A DNA stretch of 64,000 bases from Saccharopolyspora spinosa NRRL 18395 (lineage in GTDB: Bacteria > Actinomycetota > Actinomycetes > Mycobacteriales > Pseudonocardiaceae): positions 75,205 to 139,204 of the forward strand of contig NZ_GL877879.1 of the NCBI RefSeq assembly GCF_000194155.1, in the 5' to 3' direction. Below the pieces are notes generated by a model. The model worked only from the letters and a program-made list of their open reading frames with translations, did not search any database and was not told the DNA's origin. The position numbers and the translations under genes are program-made. Shown here piece after piece: positions 29,760 through 37,776 of this stretch; the stretch's first letter is position 1; each line of letters starts with the position of its first letter.

Positions 29760-31925
29760 ATGAAGATAGTCCGAACGGTAGCCGAGATTCGCGACTACAC
29801 AACGGAAATGCGCTTACGGGGACGAAGCATTGGTCTCGTCCCCGCGAAGGGCGCGTTACACGGAGGTCACGAATCCTTGATGAAAGCGGCGCGACGAGAG
29901 TGTGACGTCGTGGTGCTGGCCACTTTCATCGACCCGGCTCAGTTCAGCGGCGAAGGCGGCTTCGAGGGCTATCTCCGCGACGAGCAGCGCGATGCGGAGA
30001 TCGCTGCTCGACTAGGTATGGATGTGCTGCTCGCTCCGGAAGCGGCGGAGATCTCCCCGGATAGGTTCGCCACGACCGTTGGCCTGGGCGGGCCGCTGGT
30101 CGAGGCGATTCGGCGTACGGGGTCGACCGACGACGGCCAGTTGCCGGGGAAGTGCACGATCGCCACGAAGCTGTTCGACATCGTTCAACCGGACGTCGTG
30201 TTCTTCGAGGAGAAGGACCTGCCGGACTGGGTCGCGGTGAAGCGCATGGTTCGAGACCTGAACCTTGCCGTGTCGGTCAAGGTGTTGCCGACAGCACGAG
30301 AGTCCGACGGTTTCGCGATGTCGAGCCGCAACCTGTGCCTGGGTGACCACCGGCCGCAGGCTGTTGCGCTGTACCGCGCACTGCGCGCCGCTGCCGACTC
30401 GCTGAGCGACGGAGCAACCGATGCTGCCGTTCTGCGGGAGCGCGCGCTGGCAGCGATAGCGGTGGAAGTCTTGTCAGGCGACGTTGAACTCGACTACTTC
30501 GAGGTGCTCGACATCGAAACCCTCGAGCCCGTCGAGACGGTGGCGAATCCGGTGCTGTTGGCCATCGGTGCGCGGGCGGGAGCGGTCGCTTTGTTCGATA
30601 TCATCCGTCCAGAACTTGAGAACCAGACGTGCGTCGACGCCGGCACCGAGAAGGACCTAAGCGAAGTGGATCAGGCCGGAAACCACGCCCACCGTTGCGC
30701 GGAGTCGTCTGTGGACATCGTTGTTTCCCGCCACAGCTTCGATGAGCGCGTTGGTCTGATCAAGCAGTTGCTCGACAGGACCGGCGAATCCTACGAGCCG
30801 TTGAGAAGTGAGCTTGCGGAATCGGACGTTCGGGGGAACATCGAAAACTTCGTAGGTGCGGTTCCCATCCCACTCGGACTGTGCGGTCCCCTCGAAATCC
30901 GAGGTAGGGAAGCGCGAGGAACCTTCGCGGTCCCGATGGCCACCCTTGAGGGCACCCTGCTCGCATCATATTCGCGCGGAGCTAAGGTGATGAACCGGTC
31001 GGGAGGTTGCGAGACCCTGGTGTATGACGACTACTTCTTGCGTGCCACCCAACTCACCACGGACTCCCTCGATGGCTCGGCGCGGCTCATCGCGTGGTGC
31101 CGGGAACGCGAGGACGTTATTCGCGAGATAGCGGTCGGCAGTAGTCGTCATCTGGGTGTGGCGGAAATTTCCTATGATTGTGCGGGTACTTCCGTCATCT
31201 TGTCGCTCCGGTGCACCACGGGTGACGCGATGGGCAGCAACATGGTCAGCAAGGCCGTGAGCCTAGTGTCCAATTATGTCACGAAAAACAGCGGTCTGGT
31301 GCGCGAGGAATTCGTGCCGTACCCGGAGGACAAGAAGAACATCCCGGCCCGCAAGAAGGGGAAGAAGGTCATCGCCCGTACCGTTCTGAAAGAGGATGTG
31401 GTGCGGACGATGACCCGAGTTGGCCTGGATCAACTGGCCAGCTACATCCGGAACTACAAGAATGCGCTGGCCCTGCACGGAAGTCCTTCCCTCAATATCC
31501 ATGCGGTCAACGGCATGGCCGCGCTGTTCCAGGCCTTCGGGCAGGACATGGCATATCTTGGTGAATGTTCACAAGGAGTGGTGGACTGCCAGTTCCTGCC
31601 GTCCGGTGATCTTGAGGTGTCCATAACCTTGCCGACCCTCATCGTGGGGACTGTTGGTGGCGGAACGGGCCTTCCCGCTTTCCGCACAACGCTTTCCATA
31701 GTGGACTGCTATGGTGCGGGGAAAGCCAAGAAGCTCGCCGAGATCATGGCCGCCGTGATGCTCGGCGGCGAAATCGGATGCGCTGCGGCGCAATGCAGCA
31801 ACGAGTTCGTCGCGGCACATGAGTCGCTGGGGAAGAACCGGCCATTCGACGCCGTCCCTCAGTTGGCGCGACCACGGCTTCCGGTCGGCGAGTCCATCGA
31901 TGACACGGTGATGAGCCCCGCATGA
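29760..31925 (+). CDS. PanC-like adenylating amide synthetase fused to HMG-CoA reductase
   Basis: ATG 29760 gives 721 aa; TTG 29754, closer to the ggag site, would add two residues. Residues 1-285 are a pantothenate synthetase fold: HxGH at 34-37 (GALHGGH), Gln61 (DPAQF), EEKD at 150-153 and MSSRN. Compared with M. tuberculosis PanC, the nucleotide-site Met is Lys30, pantoate-binding Gln164 is Asp156, and the HF of the RPxHF loop is absent. Residues about 310-721 are HMG-CoA reductase with catalytic Glu397 (MATLEGT), Lys525 (DKK), Asp596 (FGQD) and His687, plus DAMGSNM and VGTVGGGTGLP. HMGR makes mevalonate from HMG-CoA with NADPH. Mevalonate resembles pantoate, so the PanC part may adenylate it and join it to an amine (inference). 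No other mevalonate-pathway gene is present. ATGA overlap with E1alpha. Confidence 0.93.
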   Translation: MKIVRTVAEIRDYTTEMRLRGRSIGLVPAKGALHGGHESLMKAARRECDVVVLATFIDPAQFSGEGGFEGYLRDEQRDAEIAARLGMDVLLAPEAAEISPDRFATTVGLGGPLVEAIRRTGSTDDGQLPGKCTIATKLFDIVQPDVVFFEEKDLPDWVAVKRMVRDLNLAVSVKVLPTARESDGFAMSSRNLCLGDHRPQAVALYRALRAAADSLSDGATDAAVLRERALAAIAVEVLSGDVELDYFEVLDIETLEPVETVANPVLLAIGARAGAVALFDIIRPELENQTCVDAGTEKDLSEVDQAGNHAHRCAESSVDIVVSRHSFDERVGLIKQLLDRTGESYEPLRSELAESDVRGNIENFVGAVPIPLGLCGPLEIRGREARGTFAVPMATLEGTLLASYSRGAKVMNRSGGCETLVYDDYFLRATQLTTDSLDGSARLIAWCREREDVIREIAVGSSRHLGVAEISYDCAGTSVILSLRCTTGDAMGSNMVSKAVSLVSNYVTKNSGLVREEFVPYPEDKKNIPARKKGKKVIARTVLKEDVVRTMTRVGLDQLASYIRNYKNALALHGSPSLNIHAVNGMAALFQAFGQDMAYLGECSQGVVDCQFLPSGDLEVSITLPTLIVGTVGGGTGLPAFRTTLSIVDCYGAGKAKKLAEIMAAVMLGGEIGCAAAQCSNEFVAAHESLGKNRPFDAVPQLARPRLPVGESIDDTVMSPA

Positions 31926-33058
31926 ACACTACAGTTGAGAAGGTCGATGGCACCGTCTCAGCGCCGGTGCGGCCGCCGCGGCTCGACCCTGCCTCGCTAC
32001 TTCCTGAACGTGAGCCGTTCCAGGTCCTCGGTACGGCCAAGGCCGCTGACATCGACATCGAACTCATGCGGACCCTGTACTGGGACGTTGTGCGGGGTAG
32101 ACGCTACAACCTGCAGGCAACGGCGTTGGCGAAGCAGGGAAGACTCGCCGTTTACCCGTCAACCACCGGGCAAGAGGCTTGTGAAGTCGCGGCCGCCCGC
32201 GCCTTGTCGCCGCAGGACTGGCTTTTCCCCACATACCGCGACACGCTCGCCGCTATCGTCCGAGGCGTTGACCCCGTTGAGGCGCTGGCAGTGATGCGTG
32301 GGGACTGGCATCATGGATACGATCCCTACGCGCACCGGGTTGCCCCACTGGCCACTCCGCTCGCTACCCAGCTTCCGCACGCTGTCGGGCTCGCCCGGGC
32401 CGCTCGGTTGAAAGGCGAAGACACCGTTGCCCTCGCCTTGGTGGGGGACGGCGGCACCAGCGAAGGTGACTTCTACGAGGCGGTCAACTTCGCTGCGGTA
32501 CTGCAGGCGCCGGTGGTCTTCCTGGTGCAGAACAACAGGTTCGCCATCTCCGTCCCGCTGGCCAAGCAGAGCGCCGCACTGGCGCTGGCCGACAAAGCGG
32601 TCGGCTTCGGGCTGCCGGGACGTCTTGTCGACGGCAACGACGTCGTCGCCGTACACCAGGTTCTCACCGAAGCCGTGGAACGCGCTCGGCACGGCGGTGG
32701 ACCTACCCTGGTGGAGGCGATGACCTACCGCATCGATCCGCATACCAACTCCGACGATGACAGCCGGTATCGCGACCCCTCGGAGGTCGACCGGTGGCGC
32801 GAGCACGACCCGGTTCTGGTGCTGGAACGATCCTTGCGCGGCCTGGGCGTTCTCGACGACTCCGACATCGAGGGAGCGGCTCGCTCGGCCGACGACTTCG
32901 CGGCAGACCTGCGCAAGCGCCACGAGCACCAGCCGAACCCGGATCCGATGACATTGTTCTCGCACGTCTTCGCGAAGAAGACACCCCAGTTGAGTGAGCA
33001 GGAAGCAATGGTGCGTGCCGAGCTGCACGCGCAAGCAGAAGGGGACAGCCAACTGTGA
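31922..33058 (+). CDS. bkdA: branched-chain 2-oxoacid dehydrogenase E1 alpha subunit
   Basis: ATG 31922 overlaps the upstream stop (ATGA). The protein is 378 aa. The thiamine-diphosphate motif reads GDGGTSEGDFYEAVNFAAV...FLVQNN, and the phosphorylation-loop region YRIDPHTNSDDDSRYRDPSEV is of branched-chain type rather than pyruvate type. With E1beta it decarboxylates 2-oxoisovalerate and related acids and passes the acyl group to lipoyl-E2. The overlap couples it to the PanC-HMGR fusion, implying that a branched acyl-CoA and mevalonate are used together. Cytoplasmic complex; E3 is not encoded here. Confidence 0.94.
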   Translation: MNTTVEKVDGTVSAPVRPPRLDPASLLPEREPFQVLGTAKAADIDIELMRTLYWDVVRGRRYNLQATALAKQGRLAVYPSTTGQEACEVAAARALSPQDWLFPTYRDTLAAIVRGVDPVEALAVMRGDWHHGYDPYAHRVAPLATPLATQLPHAVGLARAARLKGEDTVALALVGDGGTSEGDFYEAVNFAAVLQAPVVFLVQNNRFAISVPLAKQSAALALADKAVGFGLPGRLVDGNDVVAVHQVLTEAVERARHGGGPTLVEAMTYRIDPHTNSDDDSRYRDPSEVDRWREHDPVLVLERSLRGLGVLDDSDIEGAARSADDFAADLRKRHEHQPNPDPMTLFSHVFAKKTPQLSEQEAMVRAELHAQAEGDSQL

Positions 33059-34119
33059 CTAGAGCTTCGGCCGCTGTTGCGGGATCAGTCCCCGAAGCAA
33101 GGACTTCCAACCAGCGCTCGATCACGATGGCGCAGGTACTCAACGCAGCCCTGCGGGACGCTCTGCAAGAGGATCCATCCGTGCACATCATGGGCGAGGA
33201 TGTGGGTGCGCTGGGAGGGGTATTTCGGATCACCGACGGATTGGCCGCCGAATTCGGCAGCGACCGGTGCGCGGATACTCCCTTGGCGGAGGCGGCGATC
33301 TTGGGAACCGCCGTGGGAATGGCGATGAACGGGCTGCGTCCGGTCGTGGAGATGCAGTTCGATTCCTTCGCATACCCGGCTTTCGAGCAACTGGTCAGCC
33401 ACGTCGCCCGCATGCGCAACCGGACGAAGGGCCGCATCCAGCTACCGATCACCATCCGCATTCCCTATGGCGGCGGAATCGGTGCGGTCGAGCACCACAG
33501 CGACTCATCTGAGGCCTACTACATGCACACGCCGGGGCTGCACGTCGTCTGCCCGGCCACCCATGCTGACGCCTATGGCCTGCTGCGGGCATCGATCTCT
33601 TCCAATGACCCAGTGATTTTTCTGGAACCCAAGAGGTTGTACTGGTCCAAAGCTCAGTGGTCGCCGGAGTCCATCCCGGAAGTGGATCCGATCGGCACTG
33701 CGGCGGTCCGTCGTCATGGGACTTCGGCGACGCTGATCACGTATGGTCCAAGCCTGCCGGTGTGCATGGAGGCGGCGGCGGAAGCCATCAAGGAAGGCTG
33801 GCAACTCGAAGTCCTGGACCTGCGCTCATTGGTGCCGTTCGACGACGAAACGGTGTCCGCCGCAGTGCGGCGGACAGGACGCGCCGTCGTGGTGCATGAG
33901 TCTGCCGGTTTCGCGGGGCCAGGCGCGGAGATCGCAGCGCGCATCACCGAACGGTGCTTCCACCACCTGGAAGCGCCGATTCTTCGGGTCACCGGGCTGG
34001 ACATTCCGTACCCGCCACCGATGTTGGAGAACCACCACCTGCCCTCCGTGGACCGGATTCTCGATGCCGTGGCTCGCCTGCAATGGGAGCCGGGCACATC
34101 CGATGGGGAGACCTGCTGA
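33055..34119 (+). CDS. bkdB: branched-chain 2-oxoacid dehydrogenase E1 beta subunit
   Basis: GTG 33055 overlaps the E1alpha stop by 4 bp. The protein is 354 aa; the first about 25 residues are a non-conserved leader, so an internal ATG (33127, MAQVLNAALRDAL) might also serve. Conserved features are the MGEDVGALGGVFRITDGL and DTPLAEAAILGTAVGMAMNGLRPV blocks and IPYGGGIGAVEHHSDSSEAY with the catalytic-site His pair. It forms the alpha2beta2 E1 with the upstream gene. Confidence 0.94.
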   Translation: MTRASAAVAGSVPEARTSNQRSITMAQVLNAALRDALQEDPSVHIMGEDVGALGGVFRITDGLAAEFGSDRCADTPLAEAAILGTAVGMAMNGLRPVVEMQFDSFAYPAFEQLVSHVARMRNRTKGRIQLPITIRIPYGGGIGAVEHHSDSSEAYYMHTPGLHVVCPATHADAYGLLRASISSNDPVIFLEPKRLYWSKAQWSPESIPEVDPIGTAAVRRHGTSATLITYGPSLPVCMEAAAEAIKEGWQLEVLDLRSLVPFDDETVSAAVRRTGRAVVVHESAGFAGPGAEIAARITERCFHHLEAPILRVTGLDIPYPPPMLENHHLPSVDRILDAVARLQWEPGTSDGETC

Positions 34120-34120
34120 C

Positions 34121-35377
34121 ATGTCACCGATCCGTGAGTTCCGGCTGCCTGACATCGGTGAAGGTCTCATCGATGCGGAAATCGTTCGATGGCTCGTGGA
34201 CATTGGCGATCACGTGCAGGTCGACCAGCCGGTGGTCGAGGTGGAGACCGCGAAGGCCACAGTCGAACTGCCTTGCCCGTACGAGGGAACAGTCACCAGT
34301 CGGGTAGGCGCGGTGGGAGAGATCCTCGCCGTTGGCAGCACTCTGGTGACAGTTGAGGTCACGCCCGAGCGGTCGCAGGATGTGGGCAAGGTGCTTGTCG
34401 GCTCTGGCGTCCGTGCTGTACCCCCTCGGAGCCGCCGCCGTGTTCGCTCGGTGCCTGTTCATCACGCCGCGAACACCGTTGTGCGTCCCACATCGGTCAC
34501 ACATACCACCCCGCCGGCTCTGGCGGGCGCACCGGTCGCTGTGGTCTCACCACTGGTTCGCCGCCTCGCCAGGGTGAACGGGATCGATCTGCGGACCGTC
34601 CAGGGCACCGGCGCGTGTGGTCTTGTCCTGCGTGCGGACGTCGAAAGAGCGGTAGCCGCAGGCCGCCGAGCCGATGCGGTCGACTGTACGGAAACCGAGC
34701 GCATTCCGATTCGCTCGGTGCGCAAGAAAATCGCCGACAAGCTTTCCCGCAGTCGGCGTGAGATACCAGACGTTACGTGTTGGGTCGATGCAGATGCTAC
34801 CAACCTGCTCACGGCCAGGGACGTACTCAGTTCCGCTACCGAGCGGACTGGTGTGCTTGCGCTGCTGGCACGCATCTGCGTCGCAGCCGCGCTCCGGTTC
34901 CCCGAATTGAATTCCACAGTAGATACTGGCGGGCAGGAGATCATCCGCTTCGCCAACGTCAACCTTGGCTTCGCAGCGCAGACTGACAAGGGGTTGTTGG
35001 TTCCTGTGGTGCACAAAGCCAACCGGATGACCCTCTCACAACTGTCCAGTGAGATCCGGCGGCTCGCCGAATCCGCTCGGTCCGGCACGCTGACTCCGTC
35101 CGAAATGACCGGTGCGACGATCACACTGAACAACTACGGCCGTTATGGAATCGACGGTGCCACACCGATCATAAATCACCCTGAGGCAGCGATGCTCGGT
35201 GTGGGACGCATCGTGGCCAAGCCCTGGGTCCACGATGGTGAGTTGGCGGTGCGCCAAGTCGTGCAACTCGGCTTGACTTTCGATCACCGAGTCTGCAATG
35301 GAGACGTTGCGTCCGGTTTCCTCCGCTATGTCGCCGATCATATCGAGCAGCCACTCAAACTCATCTCAGCGCCGTAG
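34121..35377 (+). CDS. bkdC: dihydrolipoamide acyltransferase E2 of the branched-chain complex
   Basis: ATG 34121 lies one base after the E1beta stop. The 418-aa protein has a lipoyl domain with Lys45 (EVETAKATVEL), an Arg/Pro/Thr-rich linker, a peripheral-subunit-binding domain near 142-178 (VSPLVRRLARVNGIDLRTVQGTG) and a catalytic domain from about 190. The active-site motif, normally DHRxxDG, reads DHRVCNG (His389, Asn393): the usual Asp is Asn. This may weaken or redirect acyl transfer. The remainder, including NYGRYGIDGATPIINHPEAA, is normal. It provides acyl-CoA, probably branched starters for the KAS III system. Confidence 0.93.
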   Translation: MSPIREFRLPDIGEGLIDAEIVRWLVDIGDHVQVDQPVVEVETAKATVELPCPYEGTVTSRVGAVGEILAVGSTLVTVEVTPERSQDVGKVLVGSGVRAVPPRSRRRVRSVPVHHAANTVVRPTSVTHTTPPALAGAPVAVVSPLVRRLARVNGIDLRTVQGTGACGLVLRADVERAVAAGRRADAVDCTETERIPIRSVRKKIADKLSRSRREIPDVTCWVDADATNLLTARDVLSSATERTGVLALLARICVAAALRFPELNSTVDTGGQEIIRFANVNLGFAAQTDKGLLVPVVHKANRMTLSQLSSEIRRLAESARSGTLTPSEMTGATITLNNYGRYGIDGATPIINHPEAAMLGVGRIVAKPWVHDGELAVRQVVQLGLTFDHRVCNGDVASGFLRYVADHIEQPLKLISAP

Positions 35378-35390
35378 CCGAGAGGTAGCT

Positions 35391-35738
35391 ATGTCTCTCA
35401 TGTCCATGCCGGACGAGTACGTCGACGGAAAGGTCGACATGTCGGTGCTTCGCCGAAGGACTGATGATATCGACCAGCGCGTCATCGAATTGCTGCATGC
35501 TCGCCGAGACGTGTCCCAGCAGGTTCTGCGGACTCGCACCGATGTGGGCGGACCGCGGATTGAGCCGGTGCGGGAAGCGGAATCACCGAGGCTCAACGGC
35601 CGAGTGCGCACCAGTGACATGGGTATGCGATCCCATGCACGGCAACACGTTCGCCTCGCCCGGTGGTTACCAGACCCGACTCCTCGACGACGTGCTCGAC
35701 GAGGTGACGGAGGTGAGCGCGGCGGCAAGGGTGAGTAA
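35391..35738 (+). CDS. chorismate mutase-like (AroQ) protein with aberrant C-terminus
   Basis: ATG 35391 follows gagagg, 13 bp after the E2 gene. Residues 17-64 (SVLRRRTDDIDQRVIELLHARRDVSQQVL...PVREAE) match the first two-thirds of AroQ chorismate mutases, with LRxxIDxID and the REAE end of helix 2. From about residue 66 the frame becomes arginine-rich and out of register with an overlapping DAHP synthase scrap, so helix 3 and its active-site residues are lost. It is probably non-functional as a mutase. It suggests that the ancestral operon once also fed from chorismate. Confidence 0.6.
   Translation: MSLMSMPDEYVDGKVDMSVLRRRTDDIDQRVIELLHARRDVSQQVLRTRTDVGGPRIEPVREAESPRLNGRVRTSDMGMRSHARQHVRLARWLPDPTPRRRARRGDGGERGGKGE
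35602..35712 (+). pseudogene. class II DAHP synthase C-terminal scrap
   Basis: In frame 1 the sequence APVTWVCDPMHGNTFASP and YQTRLLDDVLDEV is the signature end of plant-type (class II) 3-deoxy-arabino-heptulosonate-7-phosphate synthases (CDPMHGNT). It overlaps the out-of-register end of the chorismate mutase-like frame. Only about 37 codons remain of a protein of roughly 450 residues. DAHP synthase is the entry step of the shikimate pathway. Confidence 0.7.
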
Positions 35739-35850
35739 GACACAGAACAACGTGCCGTATCGGGCGTATCGACGGTAGCCGAACAGGCCGGCGACGGTGC
35801 GTTCGGCGGTCCGGCGGTTCCGGTCAAGTTCTGTCCTGGACTCGATTACG
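35715..35850 (-). pseudogene. IS5-like transposase C-terminal scrap
   Basis: The minus strand reads ELDRNRRTAERTVAGLFGYRRYARYGTLFCVLLTL, close to the end of IS5-group DDE transposases (RR..VERTFA.L..FRR...R). No more of the element is visible. It abuts the DAHP synthase scrap and may be what disrupted that gene. Confidence 0.5.
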
Positions 35851-36014
35851 GTGTAAAGACGTTGTGGAGCCGCCTGCCGTCCTCGTCGGCAGGCGGCCCA
35901 GGCGGCACGATCAATCCGCCACACATCGACATGGTGCCTGTGATCACTGCCGATGAGCAGGCCAGCTGCTGCCCGTCGGGTGGGCTGGCCGCCACCTCGC
36001 TCAAGGAGAGAGTG

Positions 36015-36160
36015 GCCACCTGCCCCCCGGGATCGGCCCTTCGGCGGGCACACCCTTCGCCTGGTGTGGCACAAGCACCGGTGGTGCTTCCGGTCCCGCA
36101 GTGTCCGAAAACGATGCTCACCGAGACGGTGCCGTCGTCCCGGCTCGTGCCCGGCTGACC
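36015..36160 (+). pseudogene. ISL3-family transposase N-terminal scrap
   Basis: Frame reading RDRPFGGHTLRLVWHKHRWCFRS resembles the N-terminal zinc-binding region of ISL3 transposases (VFGRPMRLVWRKHRW.C). A second related scrap lies inverted at 41300-41560, on the other side of the isoprenoid genes. The 36160-36660 stretch beyond shows no gene. Confidence 0.6.
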
Positions 36161-36665
36161 ACACGGCCGAACCACCGAAGACGCCGTCACGGTCCTGCTA
36201 GCAGCGGTTAAGCTCGAAGACCCGCCAAACGGGCAACGAGGCGTGTACAAACGTGCAGTCCTGCGCTAAACGCCCCATCCTCATGCGTATATTGCCACGT
36301 ACGGTATATGCCGAACGTGGCGACCACATCGCACACGTCGCAATACCGGCCGCACTACGTGGAGGTACATCTAAAGATCCCGTAAGCAAGACCTTGTCCC
36401 TGGTCAACTTCGCCAGTTTCACGTAGTAGCCAACGGTGGCACCGAGTGTTGGCCGAGAAGTTGCCACCGACAACCGCAGACCGCCAGGATCGGCCCGGTC
36501 ATCGCCTTCTTTTTCGTCAGCGCCGCACGATGCGGTCTGCTCCACCTTCGTCCACTAGCTGAAGCGCGGCGGTCCGCAGTCTGGAACGCCGCTCCAAACG
36601 ATGCCGGAAAATTCCGCCATGAGCGGCCGCTGGTCAACCATCGTCACCCAGCTCAGGAGGGCGCC

Positions 36666-37751
36666 ATGACCGTAGACGTCGGCACTCGTGAAACACTTGA
36701 CCTCGACTGGCTTAGAAGCATGGCCGACCAGCGACTGGCCGAGTTTCTTCAAGTTAAGATCACGACGGCAGATTCCGATGAGACGGCCGCGCTTCTTGGT
36801 TTGCTGAGCGACTTCCATAAGCAGGGCGGAAAACGAATCCGCCCCGTGCTGTGTTTGTGCGGTTGGCACGCGGCAGCCAACGGGCACCCTATCGACGTCG
36901 CGATCGACGTCGCAGCCTCGTTGGAACTGTTCCACATGTTCGCACTGATACACGACGACATTATCGACCGCTCGGATGTCCGCCGTGGAAATCCCAGCGC
37001 ACATCGAGTGCTGGCATCTCATTGGTGCGGCGACGACTCCAGCAAGGGCGACCCGGAGTGGTTCGGTACCAGCGCCGCAATCCTGCTGGGTGATCTCGCG
37101 CTGGCTCTCTCTATGGAGATGCTGACCACCAGCGCAATGACCGATGAGCAGTACCGAGCGGTTCGTCCGGTGCTGGACGCGATGCACACGGAAGTCCTAC
37201 TCGGCCAATATCATGATCTGCTGGCTGAGCAACGTCTGTCCGCCGACATCGCCGCGACACTTCGGGTGATCCGGTACAAAACCGCTAAATACACGGTCGA
37301 GAGACCACTGCATCTCGGTGTGGCCATCGCGGGCGGCGGCAGCTCGGTACTGGAGGCGTGTACCGCCTATGCGCTGCCCCTTGGGGAAGCATTCCAGCTC
37401 CGGGACGACGTGCTCGGAGTATTCGGCGATCCCGAGGTAACCGGAAAGTCAACTGTGGACGATCTGCGGGACGGCAAGCGGACCACGCTTATCGCCGTTG
37501 CTTTACAACAGGGAAATTCGACGGAGGTGGCACTGCTGAGGTCGCTTGTCGGTAACCCGGATTTGGATGCGAGCGGCGCTGAGGCCATCCGGCACGTACT
37601 CGTATCGACCGGTGCATTGCAGATCGTCGAAGGCATGATCAAGGACCGTTTGGCGAGCGCGACTCGGGCGCTTGACAACGCGCCGTTTCCCCGCCCCGTG
37701 CACAACACCTTGGCCGACATGGCTCACCGGCTGACCAGCAGGACGCACTGA
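36666..37751 (+). CDS. polyprenyl diphosphate synthase (probably geranylgeranyl-type)
   Basis: ATG 36666 follows caggagg; 361 aa. The first aspartate-rich motif is [15 protein letters not shown] (DDxxD), the second [12 protein letters not shown] (DDxxG); GGKRIRP and the substrate-binding Lys-Thr ([11 protein letters not shown]) are present. The DDxxD spacing without insertion and Phe at the fifth and eighth positions before it fit a type I short-chain synthase, most likely C20, though C15 is not excluded. It condenses isopentenyl diphosphate with allylic primers. It heads an operon with ispH and dxs that supplies its substrates. No cyclase or prenyltransferase to use the product lies in the window. 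Confidence 0.94.
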   Translation: MTVDVGTRETLDLDWLRSMADQRLAEFLQVKITTADSDETAALLGLLSDFHKQGGKRIRPVLCLCGWHAAANGHPIDVAIDVAASLELFHMFALIHDDIIDRSDVRRGNPSAHRVLASHWCGDDSSKGDPEWFGTSAAILLGDLALALSMEMLTTSAMTDEQYRAVRPVLDAMHTEVLLGQYHDLLAEQRLSADIAATLRVIRYKTAKYTVERPLHLGVAIAGGGSSVLEACTAYALPLGEAFQLRDDVLGVFGDPEVTGKSTVDDLRDGKRTTLIAVALQQGNSTEVALLRSLVGNPDLDASGAEAIRHVLVSTGALQIVEGMIKDRLASATRALDNAPFPRPVHNTLADMAHRLTSRTH

Positions 37752-37776
37752 CCCAGCGGACCGCGGAGGGAACACA

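Noticed and set aside
29760-31925. Reading the fusion as two separate genes (panC and hmgR)
   Set aside because: The frame is continuous across 30600-30720 with no stop and no internal ribosome site plus start before the HMGR part.
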